From Furcasterigmium furcatum (Eukaryota; Ascomycota; Sordariomycetes; Glomerellales; Plectosphaerellaceae), in NCBI GenBank assembly GCA_001599815.1, contig BCIA01000004.1:1428862-1492861 (forward strand): a stretch of DNA of 64,000 bases, in the 5' to 3' direction. Position 1 is the first letter of the stretch, and each line of letters starts with the position of its first letter. Below, piece after piece: positions 1-9,096 of the stretch. The position numbers were made by a program, and so were the translations under genes. The notes beneath the pieces are model-generated. The model did not search any database. It was not told where the DNA came from and saw nothing but the letters and a program-made list of their open reading frames with translations.

Positions 1-1
1 A

Positions 2-82
2 GGGCACACACTGCGAATCAGCTTTCCATACGTCATTGGCGTTGGCCTTGTCGCGGCAGTGCAGCTTCTACAATCTGTTTAG
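2..82 (+). CDS. Possible C-terminal end of a gene running off the left edge
   Basis: One frame stays open from base 2 to a TAG at 80-82 and encodes about 26 residues ending GVGLVAAVQLLQSV, a hydrophobic tail that could be a membrane segment. No start, intron or family signature is visible because the window begins inside it. It could equally be chance. The stop is followed by AT-rich sequence with a TATAAAAG-like string, which would fit a 3' untranslated region. Confidence 0.25.
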   Translation, partial: GHTLRISFPYVIGVGLVAAVQLLQSV

Positions 83-185
83 GTGAGAGCCACCTTTCTA
101 TAAAAGATCGTCGCCTCGCGGCCCTCGCAGGGGCTCTTTTTTAAAGATGTAACTGGGTAGACTTGGAGTAGATAATACTAGATAA

Positions 186-605
186 TTAAATACGTCTCGA
201 TGTAGCCTCGAAGCAGATAAATATACTCTCCGTATCTGATTTAACTGCTCTGATTGCAGCGCTGTCTGGGACGAACTCCTTCAGGGCATCCCCAATGGAA
301 TGGGACGAGAGAGGACCCTGAATTGATGCACCAAGCCTCAGATCTGCATGCCTCCCGCACTTCTCCAGGCCAAGATCGGCGCAAGGCTTAGCGCTGATTG
401 CCAAGATGCGGATTGCTTCGCTGGAATTGAGCGACCCTGATTGGGTTTGAGTTGGTGATCTTGGATCATTTGCGGGTCTCTCCGCGTATCTTCCAAGGGC
501 ATCACGGAATAGGAAAAGCGACTTGAGGAATACGGTCCCAATCATGATGGCGATGGCGTCACGGGCTGTTACTCTGAGAATCCAATGCTGCATATAAGAT
601 GCCAT
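186..605 (-). CDS. Hypothetical protein, possible single membrane segment
   Basis: An intronless frame of 139 residues from the ATG at 605; in-frame ATGs lie further upstream. A hydrophobic stretch (DAIAIMIGTVFLKSLFLF) near residues 13-30 could be a membrane helix, and a more polar Ser-rich region follows. No family is recognised. The neighbouring small gene starts about 160 bases away on the other strand, so the two would be divergent. Length alone does not exclude a chance ORF, so this is a weak call. Confidence 0.25.
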   Translation of the reverse strand: MASYMQHWILRVTARDAIAIMIGTVFLKSLFLFRDALGRYAERPANDPRSPTQTQSGSLNSSEAIRILAISAKPCADLGLEKCGRHADLRLGASIQGPLSSHSIGDALKEFVPDSAAIRAVKSDTESIFICFEATSRRI

Positions 606-766
606 GATTGCCGGGTTGATCGATGATGAGATGTGAGGCCAACTCATGCAACTCATCAAAACCATTCAACCATTACCAAATCTCAAACAACTTCTCATCT
701 CCAAAACCAGAACAACCTCAACCAAACACCACTCTCAAAGACCTTCAAAATACCACCTCAGTCATC

Positions 767-1048
767 ATGGGCAATTGTATGAGCATGTCAGGCGACTACC
801 AGATGTGGGGATATCTCGACGACGGCAAGGGCTGGACAGCCCGTCCCAAGTCCGAGTACATGACCTCTCCCGACTACAACAGAGAGCTACGGCACCAGCT
901 GCGCGCCGAGCGCAAGGCGGCCGCGGCGGAAAGACTACATAATAAGCACCTGTATCAAAACATGGGACGTCAGAAGATGCACCACCAAAATAGGCATCAC
1001 CAGGGGATGCCGCCCCAGAACATGTATCAGCAGCCTCCATGGCATTGA
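767..1048 (+). CDS. Small Met/His/Gln-rich protein with acylation-like N-terminus
   Basis: A 93-residue protein starting at the ATG in a good context (ATCATGG). An in-frame ATG at 623 would add 48 residues of low-complexity sequence and is less likely. It begins MGNCMS: Gly2 with Ser6 fits the N-myristoylation consensus, and Cys4 would be a neighbouring palmitoylation site, as in membrane-tethered signalling proteins. The middle is charged (KSEYMTSPDYNRELRHQLRAERKAAAAERLH) in two short runs and may be helical. The tail is rich in His, Gln and Met (MHHQNRHHQGMPPQNMYQQ), a composition that could bind metal. No family is recognised and the function is unknown; membrane attachment is inference from the first six residues. 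Confidence 0.55.
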   Translation: MGNCMSMSGDYQMWGYLDDGKGWTARPKSEYMTSPDYNRELRHQLRAERKAAAAERLHNKHLYQNMGRQKMHHQNRHHQGMPPQNMYQQPPWH

Positions 1049-1235
1049 GAGAACTCAACGCCGGGATTGGAGTTTTTGCAGCGATCGATAGATACCATTT
1101 GCGGGAAGACTGCTCAATCATTTTCTAGAAGAGAAGGTATAGAATCTAGATGCGCCGATGCCGCCGCGAGAGAAATAGAGCCATGTATAACATTCATCAT
1201 AATCGCGTTACGCCCCGTACTCCCAGACCTGCAAA

Positions 1236-1799
1236 TCATGTCGACGCCGAGAGGTCTTTCCTCAGCACGGTAAAGTATAGATCGTCCCTCAGGGCCTTGC
1301 CGTCGACGACCTCGGCGTAGGGGAACGGCTTGGTCTCGCCGGTGTGCTGGTAGCCGCGGCGGACGTAGAAGTCGATGAGCTCGGAGCGGAGCCAGATGAC
1401 GAACATCTCCATGCGCTTCGCCTGCCACTTCTCGCGGGCGAAGGCCTCGGCGCGGGCGAGGACCTGCTTGCCGATGCCGCCGCCCTGGCGGGCCGGGTCG
1501 ACGGCGAAGAGGCCGAAGTAGGCGGTCGGCTCGGCTGCGGTGGCGTCGGCGGGGGTCTGGAACTCGACCTCGCAGCAGGCGATGAGGTCGCCGGTCTCCG
1601 CGTGGGTGGCGATGAAGACGAAGCCGTTGGCGCGGGTGATCTTGGCGAGGAGGTCGGCGGGGGAGATGCGCTTGTCGTTGAGGTAGGCGGACTCGTTCGT
1701 CCAGCCCTTGGTGCCGCGGTAGGCGGTGCGGATCAGGGGGAGGAGGAGGGAGACGTCCTCGGGGGTTGCTTCGCGGAAGGCGATTGGTGTTTGGGCCAT
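1236..1799 (-). CDS. GNAT-family N-acetyltransferase
   Basis: A 187-residue intronless protein starting MAQTPIAFREATPEDV, the usual opening of a GCN5-related acetyltransferase. These enzymes transfer the acetyl group of acetyl-CoA to an amine. The acetyl-CoA binding motif A is clear as FAVDPARQGGGIGKQVL (R/Q-x-x-G-x-G) near residues 108-124, and the domain ends with the FYVRRGYQHTG strand-helix motif typical of the family. An in-frame ATG at 2048 would add 83 Pro/Ser-rich residues without family similarity, so the ATG at 1799 is preferred. The acceptor substrate cannot be told from sequence. A long plus-strand ORF lies opposite this gene and is its GC-rich shadow. Confidence 0.88.
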   Translation of the reverse strand: MAQTPIAFREATPEDVSLLLPLIRTAYRGTKGWTNESAYLNDKRISPADLLAKITRANGFVFIATHAETGDLIACCEVEFQTPADATAAEPTAYFGLFAVDPARQGGGIGKQVLARAEAFAREKWQAKRMEMFVIWLRSELIDFYVRRGYQHTGETKPFPYAEVVDGKALRDDLYFTVLRKDLSAST

Positions 1800-2961
1800 T
1801 GTGAGCGAGTGCGAGATGAACACGGGGGGTCGGATGGTGAAGAAAATGGTCCGCGGAGGATCAGGCTGCTGCTCCGATGCCGGTGGATGCACTCGGGGGC
1901 TCAGGGGCTGTGAGTGAGGTGTTCCTGGGTGCTCTTGGTGTTGGGATGGGGTCTCGGAGGTGAAGATGATGATGAAGCTGTTGATGTCTGGTTGTGAGAG
2001 AGAGAATGAGGGTGCAGAATCGAGTCTATTCATATATTTTCGAGTCATGCATGTCGTCGACTTGTCCTTCCGTCAAGCCCCGGCAAAAAAGCACGGCCGG
2101 AGCGCCGACGCGTCGACTGTTCTGGAATAGTTCACTGGGAGTCCCGACCAGCGCAAGCTACGACGACCACTAGCCTTGGACCTTGGCTTGTCAATCAATC
2201 CTCCAATGCCTGTCGATGCAGGGCGTGAAATTGACATCTTGTCAACAGCCTGACAAATTCGGTGGGACCGGCTCTGCGTACACGTATTGAGGGAGCCCAG
2301 AAGGTGAGAGTCCCGCAGAAAGCACATCATGTCGTCTCGGATCAGATAACCCCTTTTCGTCGAAAGAGGGAGCGTTCTGCGCGCAGGAGACGCTGCTTTG
2401 TCAGGTGGTCCGCGGTCGTAGCATTTCTGTCCGCGGATGGTCGGCGTGGCCGACGGGCCTCCGGCTTTAAGCTGGGGATTTATCAGCACCCACTGATAGT
2501 TGGCATCCCGTCGCCAGCTGGCACAGCCTGGCCTCCTGTTCAACAGAGCCCATCGTGGATCTCTCGAGGGCCGAGTCAGAAGTCGATGGAAAACAACGTG
2601 AGTAACGAGAGACACGGGAATCTCCAACAGTGGGTTTGGATGGAATAAGACACGCTGTGGGAAAAGCTTAGCGTTCCTGCTCTTCGAATTAAGTGCTGAC
2701 AGCGTCTTGGCGGCATGCCCGGATTGATGTCCTCGTACCCTGGTCCCCCGACCAGCCCTGCCGCGCTGATCTCCTCAGAACGGTGGTTTTGTGACCATTG
2801 ACGATGACTTCGGCCATTGTTTCGTCCACCCAGGACCGCGAGAGGCTGCGTTCAGATTGAAATGGCGTGTCAACGGGCGGGCTGGTGAACAAGCCGCCGC
2901 TGGTGATGAAGCTGATCCCCTAACGAGCCATCGACTCCCCGACCGAAGATATCCAGCCCTC
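1800..2961. other. Intergenic, no supported gene
   Basis: The first part is the leader and promoter of the acetyltransferase. Overlapping open frames on both strands at 2073-2648 have no family signature, splice structure or biased composition. Nothing else is recognised. Confidence 0.6.
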
Positions 2962-3399
2962 TCACTCTTTCTTGACCTCCTCCAGCGTCGACTGCCCCGA
3001 GGACTGGTCCCCGCTCGTCCACTGCCACTTCTCGTGCATCCGCAGCCGCCCATCCGCCAGCTTCTCCGGCACCGAGTGGCACCGCCCCGTCATCAGCTCG
3101 CCGTCCTTGTTGACGTGCTCGTACCGCATGTCCAGGCTGTCGTCCTCCTGCACCGTCGCGATCAGGAACCCCTTGACGATCGAGCCCCCGCCGTACTCGG
3201 CCCAGACGATCTTGCCGTCCTGGTGGTAGTGGAAGCGCGTGTCCGCGCCGACCTCCCCGTTGGCCGTGTTGGCGGCGGAGCCGAAGACGCGGCCGTTGTA
3301 GAGGCTCATGGCGCGGGTGAGCCGGCGTGGTGGGGTTGGTGCGATGGAGGGGCCGAAGAGGTGTCTTGCGCTTCGGGGCAGGCGAGAAGCAATGTTCAT
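2962..3399 (-). CDS. Small conserved protein, 'n-acetylglutamate synthase'-like
   Basis: A 145-residue intronless protein. From residue 31 it matches a compact family found in bacteria and fungi and often annotated, without proof, as n-acetylglutamate synthase. Landmarks are YNGRVFGS, FHYHQDGKIVWAEYGGG, SIVKGFLIAT, GELMTGRCHS and HEKWQWTSGD, consistent with a small beta-barrel of repeated strands. The enzymatic name is doubtful because no GNAT or kinase fold is visible. The first 30 residues are Arg-rich without acidic residues and could be a mitochondrial presequence; translation from the internal ATG at 3309 would give the 115-residue core instead. Confidence 0.75.
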   Translation of the reverse strand: MNIASRLPRSARHLFGPSIAPTPPRRLTRAMSLYNGRVFGSAANTANGEVGADTRFHYHQDGKIVWAEYGGGSIVKGFLIATVQEDDSLDMRYEHVNKDGELMTGRCHSVPEKLADGRLRMHEKWQWTSGDQSSGQSTLEEVKKE

Positions 3400-3893
3400 G
3401 GTTCGCGACTCGTCTGAACCATGAAGTGAGGTTTGATTTGAGTCACTCGAGAGCTTAAATAGAAAACGACCGACCGCTGACCGCTGACCGTTGGAGTCAT
3501 CTGTCGCCGATATCGCCTAGCTTCAACCGATGCAAGCCACGAACCCCACGCCCTGGCGGAAGCATCCCGTTGACTCGATTGCCACATCAGGAAATCTCGC
3601 GAGATCCCATGCAACTTCGGGTAGCTGTGATTCGTACCCCATAATTTCCATCAGCCCTATCGATTGTCAATCGAAGTCACAAAGGGATGCGGTCTAAGGT
3701 CCAGGGTCCATCACAAGTCAATTGTCAAGTCGGACCCCCCAGTGAGAGACGGCTCTACAGGCCAAGTATGTACAAGAAGTAGCTGTAGAAACCCATTCCC
3801 AAATATATGCAAATGCTAGCCAACGATGCAGTCTATCCATCTCGTCGCGCCGCACGCTCCCCTGTGCGATATCCCCCCGACTTCCACGTCGAT
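3400..3893. other. Intergenic between two minus-strand genes
   Basis: Holds the promoter of the 2962-3399 gene and the 3' flank of the LPMO gene. A heptamer (GACCGCT, GACCGCT, GACCGTT) repeats in tandem at 3472-3492. No gene is seen. Confidence 0.6.
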
Positions 3894-4664
3894 TTAAGCC
3901 TTGATGTCCTTGGCGTGGCGGCGGGTCTTGGCCGCGGTGTACAGACGAGGGCCGGGGATGGGGTAGCTGGTGGCCGGGATCCAGACGTTGAACAGGACGC
4001 CGGGGTCCTCGGCGGTGTACAGGCTGGTGCCGGGAGTGCCGCTGGGCGCGGCAGAGCCGCTGCCGGAAATTTCCAGGTTAATGCACTGGGGATAGAACTG
4101 CGCGCCGTTGGGCGAGGCGCCGGAGTGCAGGGCGAGGATCTCGTGCCTCAGGACGTAGTTGCCGGCGGCGATGTCCGAGGGGATGGTGACCTCCCAGACG
4201 TTGCCGGCGGTGATGAGGTCATCGGCGGCGTAGGTGTTGGAGGCGGCGTCGGTGAGGCCGGCCTCGGCGATCTTGAAGAAGGAGAGGCTGGTCTTGTCGA
4301 CGCTGGAGCAATCGCCGTTGCAGTTGGCGAGGTAGTCGATGACGGGGCCCTTGTGCGACTCGGGCCAGGGGCTCCATTGGAGGGTCAGGGTGTCGCCGGC
4401 GGCGACGGGAATGGAGGACTGGCCGGGGGTGGCACCGCGGTGGCAGATGATATCGGGGTCACCGGCGGAGTTGGGCTCGACGAAGCCGAGATCAGGGAAG
4501 TCGGCGGTCCAGCCGGGGACGGCAGGGGGGTCCGACATGTAGGGGAAGGTCGAGGGGTTGTAGTTCTCGTAGGTCTCGCCGTTGACGGTGATGGTCTCGA
4601 CGAAGCCGTGGGCAGCGACGGAGGCCGCGCCAAGGGCGGCGACGAGGAGGGTCTTCTGGGCCAT
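3894..4664 (-). CDS. AA9 lytic polysaccharide monooxygenase (secreted)
   Basis: A 256-residue single-exon protein. A signal peptide of 18 residues ends VAA before His19, which as the mature N-terminus would form the copper histidine brace that defines AA9 enzymes. The second copper ligand is His104 in PESHKGPVIDYLA, and the axial Tyr191 lies in AQFYPQC. The conserved CHRGA block is near residue 74. AA9 enzymes cleave cellulose and related glucans oxidatively outside the cell, using copper with peroxide or oxygen. There is no cellulose-binding module; the catalytic domain is followed only by a short basic tail (KTRRHAKDIKA). Regioselectivity cannot be judged. A TATA-like element sits about 140 bases upstream of the ATG. 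Confidence 0.93.
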   Translation of the reverse strand: MAQKTLLVAALGAASVAAHGFVETITVNGETYENYNPSTFPYMSDPPAVPGWTADFPDLGFVEPNSAGDPDIICHRGATPGQSSIPVAAGDTLTLQWSPWPESHKGPVIDYLANCNGDCSSVDKTSLSFFKIAEAGLTDAASNTYAADDLITAGNVWEVTIPSDIAAGNYVLRHEILALHSGASPNGAQFYPQCINLEISGSGSAAPSGTPGTSLYTAEDPGVLFNVWIPATSYPIPGPRLYTAAKTRRHAKDIKA

Positions 4665-6969
4665 TGTGAAGGCTGGTGGTTGAAGCTAGTGGGATGGGAG
4701 AAAAGAAGGGCGAGACAGATTCCGGATCTGAGGAGTGGATATGTACAAGTGGCTGCTTGCTGGACTCAAGTCGAGAGGACTATCGAGAGGATGTCGTCGC
4801 CTTCTTATACTCGTGAAACCACCAACACTTGGCCTTCAAACCGCAGGCGGCATCTCGCAGCATGACCTCCAACCTGTCAGCAAGATTGCGACGTCCACAC
4901 TTGGTGGTTCTGAGCGCCAATGCACTGCAATCAGAGCCGCTGGCGCGATGTTGTGGTGATCGTCGCGATCTTCGGAGTCTCTTCATCCGCATCCGCCCAG
5001 CGTGCCCAACCCGGAGGTCTGCCGGCCCCGTGTTGCGCCTCCCTTGTTCGTGCACCCGGAGCCAAGACCACATGGCAATATGCCCCCGACGGCGAAGATC
5101 GGCACCCTCGGCGCCTGTGTCCAACCAGAGTCGACTCGGACCCGGGAGACGGCCTCGCGCGTTGGATTGCTCACCACCACGAGCCATTCAGGAGCCGGCC
5201 ATGCCGGGTGACAGGCGCCGCCCCTGCTCACGGTGCCTGACAGTAGCCTTGATCATGCCGTAGTCATTTCCTAACTTGGAAGACTCCTGAAACTGCACTC
5301 GCAGGCGCTGATTCCCAGATTCGATCCTCGGAGCGTTCCCGTCACTCCGGCCCTGTGCGTCCATCAGGGCCAATGAAGCTCGGCCGTGCCAGCTGACGCA
5401 AGGCATCATAAAGAAATCCGGGGCACCGCCAAGGGGATCGGCAGTTGTTGATTAAGAGGAGTTCGCGAGATCATGGAATCGGTCCTCAGCACTGCCCACA
5501 TGATGGGTCTTTTCGGGCTGTCTTGCCGCCTGGCCGTCCGGAGTTGTATGGCGGCCTTGCGATTTGTGAAACTTCGTGGATGACGGAAATACTGCGGAGA
5601 ATCTTGTGTTACATCGTACCGCTGTCCTCGATAGACAGTTCCTCTCAGGGTAGGACTGTCGCAACATGCTGTTGCCGCCTGGGAAACTGTGGCCGAGAAT
5701 GTAACAGGGCCAGCAGCTGCCAGATCGCCATGTTCCAGTATCAACACAGATTCGCTCGATCGCCGGAAGTGATCTGTCTCGGATGAATTGCGATCTCATC
5801 CGTCGATCACCGCGTGGTTGTTGATCAGTGATAAGCTGGCAGATGGCGGTCGTTGGAGGATTGCCAGAGACCTGTTCGTGGTAAGACGGAACGGCCACCA
5901 CGGCGAGACTCCGTAGGCGCCTGCATGGTCAACGTCAGCTCATCAAATTTTGGCCTCCATCTGGTACCATCAAAGTCCGGGCCTGCTTGGACATGATTTG
6001 GCGCTCTGGATGCCGCCATGATTCAGACCCATCAGTCGAAGATGAGACGCGACCGCGTTGCAATATGACATCATTGCCGTGAAGCAAGTCATCTATGAAC
6101 CAAGATTTGGCAAGGACGGTGTGTGACCGGCCTGCCAAATCTGCAGCTGGATCGCAGCTTGTGCCTGACGCGAGGCTTGGGTCAATATGGGAGCAATATC
6201 AGCGACGGCGACCCCCACTCATCCTCATCTCCGTTATCTTGGGAGTCCTTCAACACTTCGTACCGAGCGGAACCAAGGATCGGGATTGCGGTTGATACTG
6301 CATTGCCTCGGAGGTCAGTCAGCAGGGTGTTTGCTCTGCGCCGATTCGGCACGGCCTGTCGAGCGGCCCAAGCATCGTTGAGATTGTCATTGGGGAAGGT
6401 CTCGGGGTGCTGAGTGAGAGCCTCGGTAGGGCCCACAGTTGAAGAGCATCTAAAAACGGTGCAGTGTAACACAGGTTTTGGGAGACAACTATCGAGAGGT
6501 TGACTTGGTGGTCCGACTGACACGGTGGTCTGGTTTCTCGCTCAGGAACAATTCAATGTGCGAATCAAGGGCGAATTGGCTCTGCTGAGGGACAAACGAA
6601 TGTAATGTTCAATTTTGGAGGGATTAATGCGACCCAGATCAATGCAAATGGTTAACAGCTGGATGTATCCGCGGATGTCGACAACATGACGGGACGCTGG
6701 TGTGGCTCCTGAATGTTTTGGTGAGATGTGGATTTTGGTCTGGCCTTCAGGCACCGATGACGTAAGGGGCACCAACAAACACCAAAGCGGTTGCCTGGGC
6801 GGCCTAGTGTACTAACATGTCTCCACCAGATTCGCATGATGCATTGATACTCCGGTATCTTCGAGCTTCCAACTCCCCACCTCTGGATTCGCGAGTCTTC
6901 GATGACAACTTACCACCACAATTCAACCTCGCCGCTCCCCTACAACCTCACGATCAAATCCTACCGGCC
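4665..6969. other. 2.3 kb intergenic region, no supported gene
   Basis: Starts with the LPMO promoter and ends with the leader of the EI24-like gene. Many short frames overlap on both strands (4780-5263, 5406-5901, 6123-6523), but none shows family signatures, introns or a secretion signal. An in-frame ATG at 6817 could extend the following gene. Nothing else is seen. Confidence 0.6.
4804..4809 (-). promoter_or_regulatory. TATA-like element of the LPMO gene
   Basis: TATAAG on the minus strand, about 140 bases upstream of the LPMO start codon. Placement is plausible for a fungal core promoter; the motif is short. Confidence 0.35.
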
Positions 6970-7931
6970 ATGTCGGATGATGTGCGCTCCCCGCTGGGCT
7001 CGCGGCAGCTCCCGCGTTTCCTCCAGCCAGTCGAACGACCCATTGGCTACGTCTTCCGCGCCGGACGTGCCGCATCATACCCTTTACGCGGGATCTGGTA
7101 CTTCTTGCGCAACAAGGAGTTCTATCCCCTCTTCGTCGGCCGCCTGTTGCCGCTGACCATTATCTCCGTCTTGGTCTACACGATACTCTTCACATTTGCC
7201 TTTCTGCCCCAGCTCGCGCTGCTGGCTATCTTCCAGGGACGAGGCGCCTGGGTCAATGCCACGATCCTTACCCTCGGCGAGGGCCTTGTCGTGATCCAGG
7301 GCTTGTTCGAGGGCTTCTTCGTCGACGAGGCCAGGGTCGATGTCTTCGATGTGAGTAATTGGAGGATGCCTCCGGCGCCACATGTGCTAACAAGTTTGGC
7401 CAGGCCACGTTCATCAAGTGCTCCCTGACCGACCTCATATCTCCCCACCGAATCCTCTTCCCCGATGCGCCGACAGCGGTCAAGATGCTCGGAAAGCCGA
7501 CAAGCTCCGCCATGTACACGCCGTGGAGCATCGTACAGATCGTGGAGCTGATCGTCTTCCTCCCCCTCAACCTGATACCCATCATCGGGTCTCCCGCGTT
7601 CATCATCATCACGGGCACGCGGCTCGGCAAGCTCGCCCACTACAGGTGGTTCCAGCTGCGCGGTCTCGATAAGAAGCAGAGCAAGGCGGAGATCAGGCTG
7701 CGGACGTGGGAGTACGTCTGGTTCGGGACGGTGGCCATGATCCTCGAGCTCATCCCGGTTTTCTCCTTCTTCTTCCTCCTCACCACGACCGCTGGCTCTG
7801 CGCTCTGGGCGGCGAGGATCGAGAAGCAGAACCGCGATCGCCTCGAGCAAGCCCGACTGCCACCCGCAGGCCATGTGACGGCAGATGTTGTTGCCCCGCC
7901 CCCGCCCCCGTATGAGGACGATCCTGTGTGA
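6970..7931 (+). CDS. EI24/Rrt8-like multi-pass membrane protein
   Basis: Two exons, 6970-7350 and 7404-7931, give 302 residues. The intron has GTGAGT, a GCTAAC branch point and CAG. The protein resembles the fungal EI24-domain family that includes yeast Rrt8/Lds2-type lipid-droplet and spore-wall proteins: ERPIGYVFRAGRAASYPLRG and WYFLRNKEFYPLF at the front, hydrophobic blocks around residues 50-85, 165-195 and 235-265, and the conserved LTDLISPHRILFPD region after the intron. The C-terminus ends PPPPPYEDDPV, a PPxY motif of the kind bound by WW domains of Rsp5/NEDD4 ubiquitin ligases. An upstream in-frame ATG at 6817 is possible, but the shorter start fits the family better. A lipid-droplet or ER role is inference. 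Confidence 0.8.
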
Positions 7932-9096
7932 GGAACATGTAATTTAGCTTGCGTTGCTGTCTCGATTCACGACCGAATGATCAATGGTAATATCCATGCC
8001 TGGCAGCCATGACCCTCTCGCCTCTGCGCCAATGTCGGATGTTTGGCTGCGCCCATAAACGTCTGGACATGCTCACCCAGCTTCCCAAGACCCAGTAACC
8101 GACTCCCCGCATCATTTGATCACATACCGGGCAAGGTGGGATCTCTGCTCATCTTGCTCTTGGCTTCAGCTGCCGCCAACTGATCCATCACTAGGCCGGA
8201 GTTGTCTCCCAATATCCAACCTCCGCGCTAGAAATTGTCCATCTCCACCGGCTGGCAGCACACATCCCCCCTTCCGGCCCCGGCCTTCTTCTTGCCTGGG
8301 AACATGGAGCATCTGATTTCAAAATGGCAGGCGTGCCTGCCTGCCACTGCTCCTGGGACCGAACACCAGGAAGGAGCTCATCGTGCTCTGTTTCAAATCT
8401 GGTCTGCTGGCCTGCAAAATTGCACCTGCTGCCTCCTGGACTCGACCGTTTGGCAGGAACATGGCGTGCTCTTGCTGGGACAACATCCGGACGTGCCTGC
8501 CTCTCGGGCTCACAGCCTCGGTTGAAGGCGTCACTCCTGCCTCCCAACCTCAACCACTCTCACCACAGAAATGCCCACAACCCAGTTGACATTAGAGATA
8601 TGAACCTGATTAGTCCTGGGCAAGACAATGACGGGTTGAAAACTTCCTGGCAAATTTCAACTCACCTTCAGCTTCACATCCAGTCTCCCAGCCACCTTCT
8701 TGGGCTTGTTCCTTCCTGGTGCCCCATACATGCCGCTCCTTCCCTCGGTTGCTGTTGAGGATGCGGTGGGTGGACGTTTCAGAGGCGGGCCCGACATGGT
8801 GCCTTCCTCTTGTTTGAGCGGGTTTGGGCAGGTGCTCCTCCCTCACTTCCACTCTCCCCAGCCTTGGGCCTACTCCTCGTCTCTGTCCGTCTTCCCATCT
8901 CTCTTCTTTTTTCTCCCACATCACACACCATCCATCTACGCCTCATCTTCGAAATCTCTTCATCTTCCATCTCCCGTCTCTCTCCGCCTTGCGAGACCGG
9001 TGTCCGTCTTCAACTCTCTCTTTTCTACATCTGCCACACCTCTGTCGTTCTCGAAACCCTCGTCGTCCAACCTCCAACCCGTCTTCGGTGCCCGAG
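7932..9096. other. Long pyrimidine-rich upstream region of the repeat-protein gene
   Basis: No gene is supported. From about 8820 to 9090 the plus strand is dominated by C and T (CTCCC, TCTTC, CATCTTC), the composition of long 5' leaders and promoters of strongly expressed fungal genes. Open frames here reflect the lack of A- and G-rich stop codons. Confidence 0.55.

Noticed and set aside
1344..1913. A 189-residue plus-strand ORF
   Set aside because: It is the Gly/Val/Glu-rich antisense shadow of the GNAT gene, with no domain of its own.
2073..2648. Overlapping ORFs of 184 (minus) and 128 (plus) residues
   Set aside because: They lie on opposite strands over the same bases, and neither has a recognisable motif, signal peptide or splice structure.
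3807..4865. A 352-residue plus-strand ORF
   Set aside because: Its Gly/Val/Asp-rich sequence is the reverse complement of the GC-rich LPMO coding region.
4780..5263. Several ORFs of 70-140 residues on both strands
   Set aside because: Arg/Pro-rich translations in all frames, as expected from GC-rich noncoding DNA; no consistent gene model.
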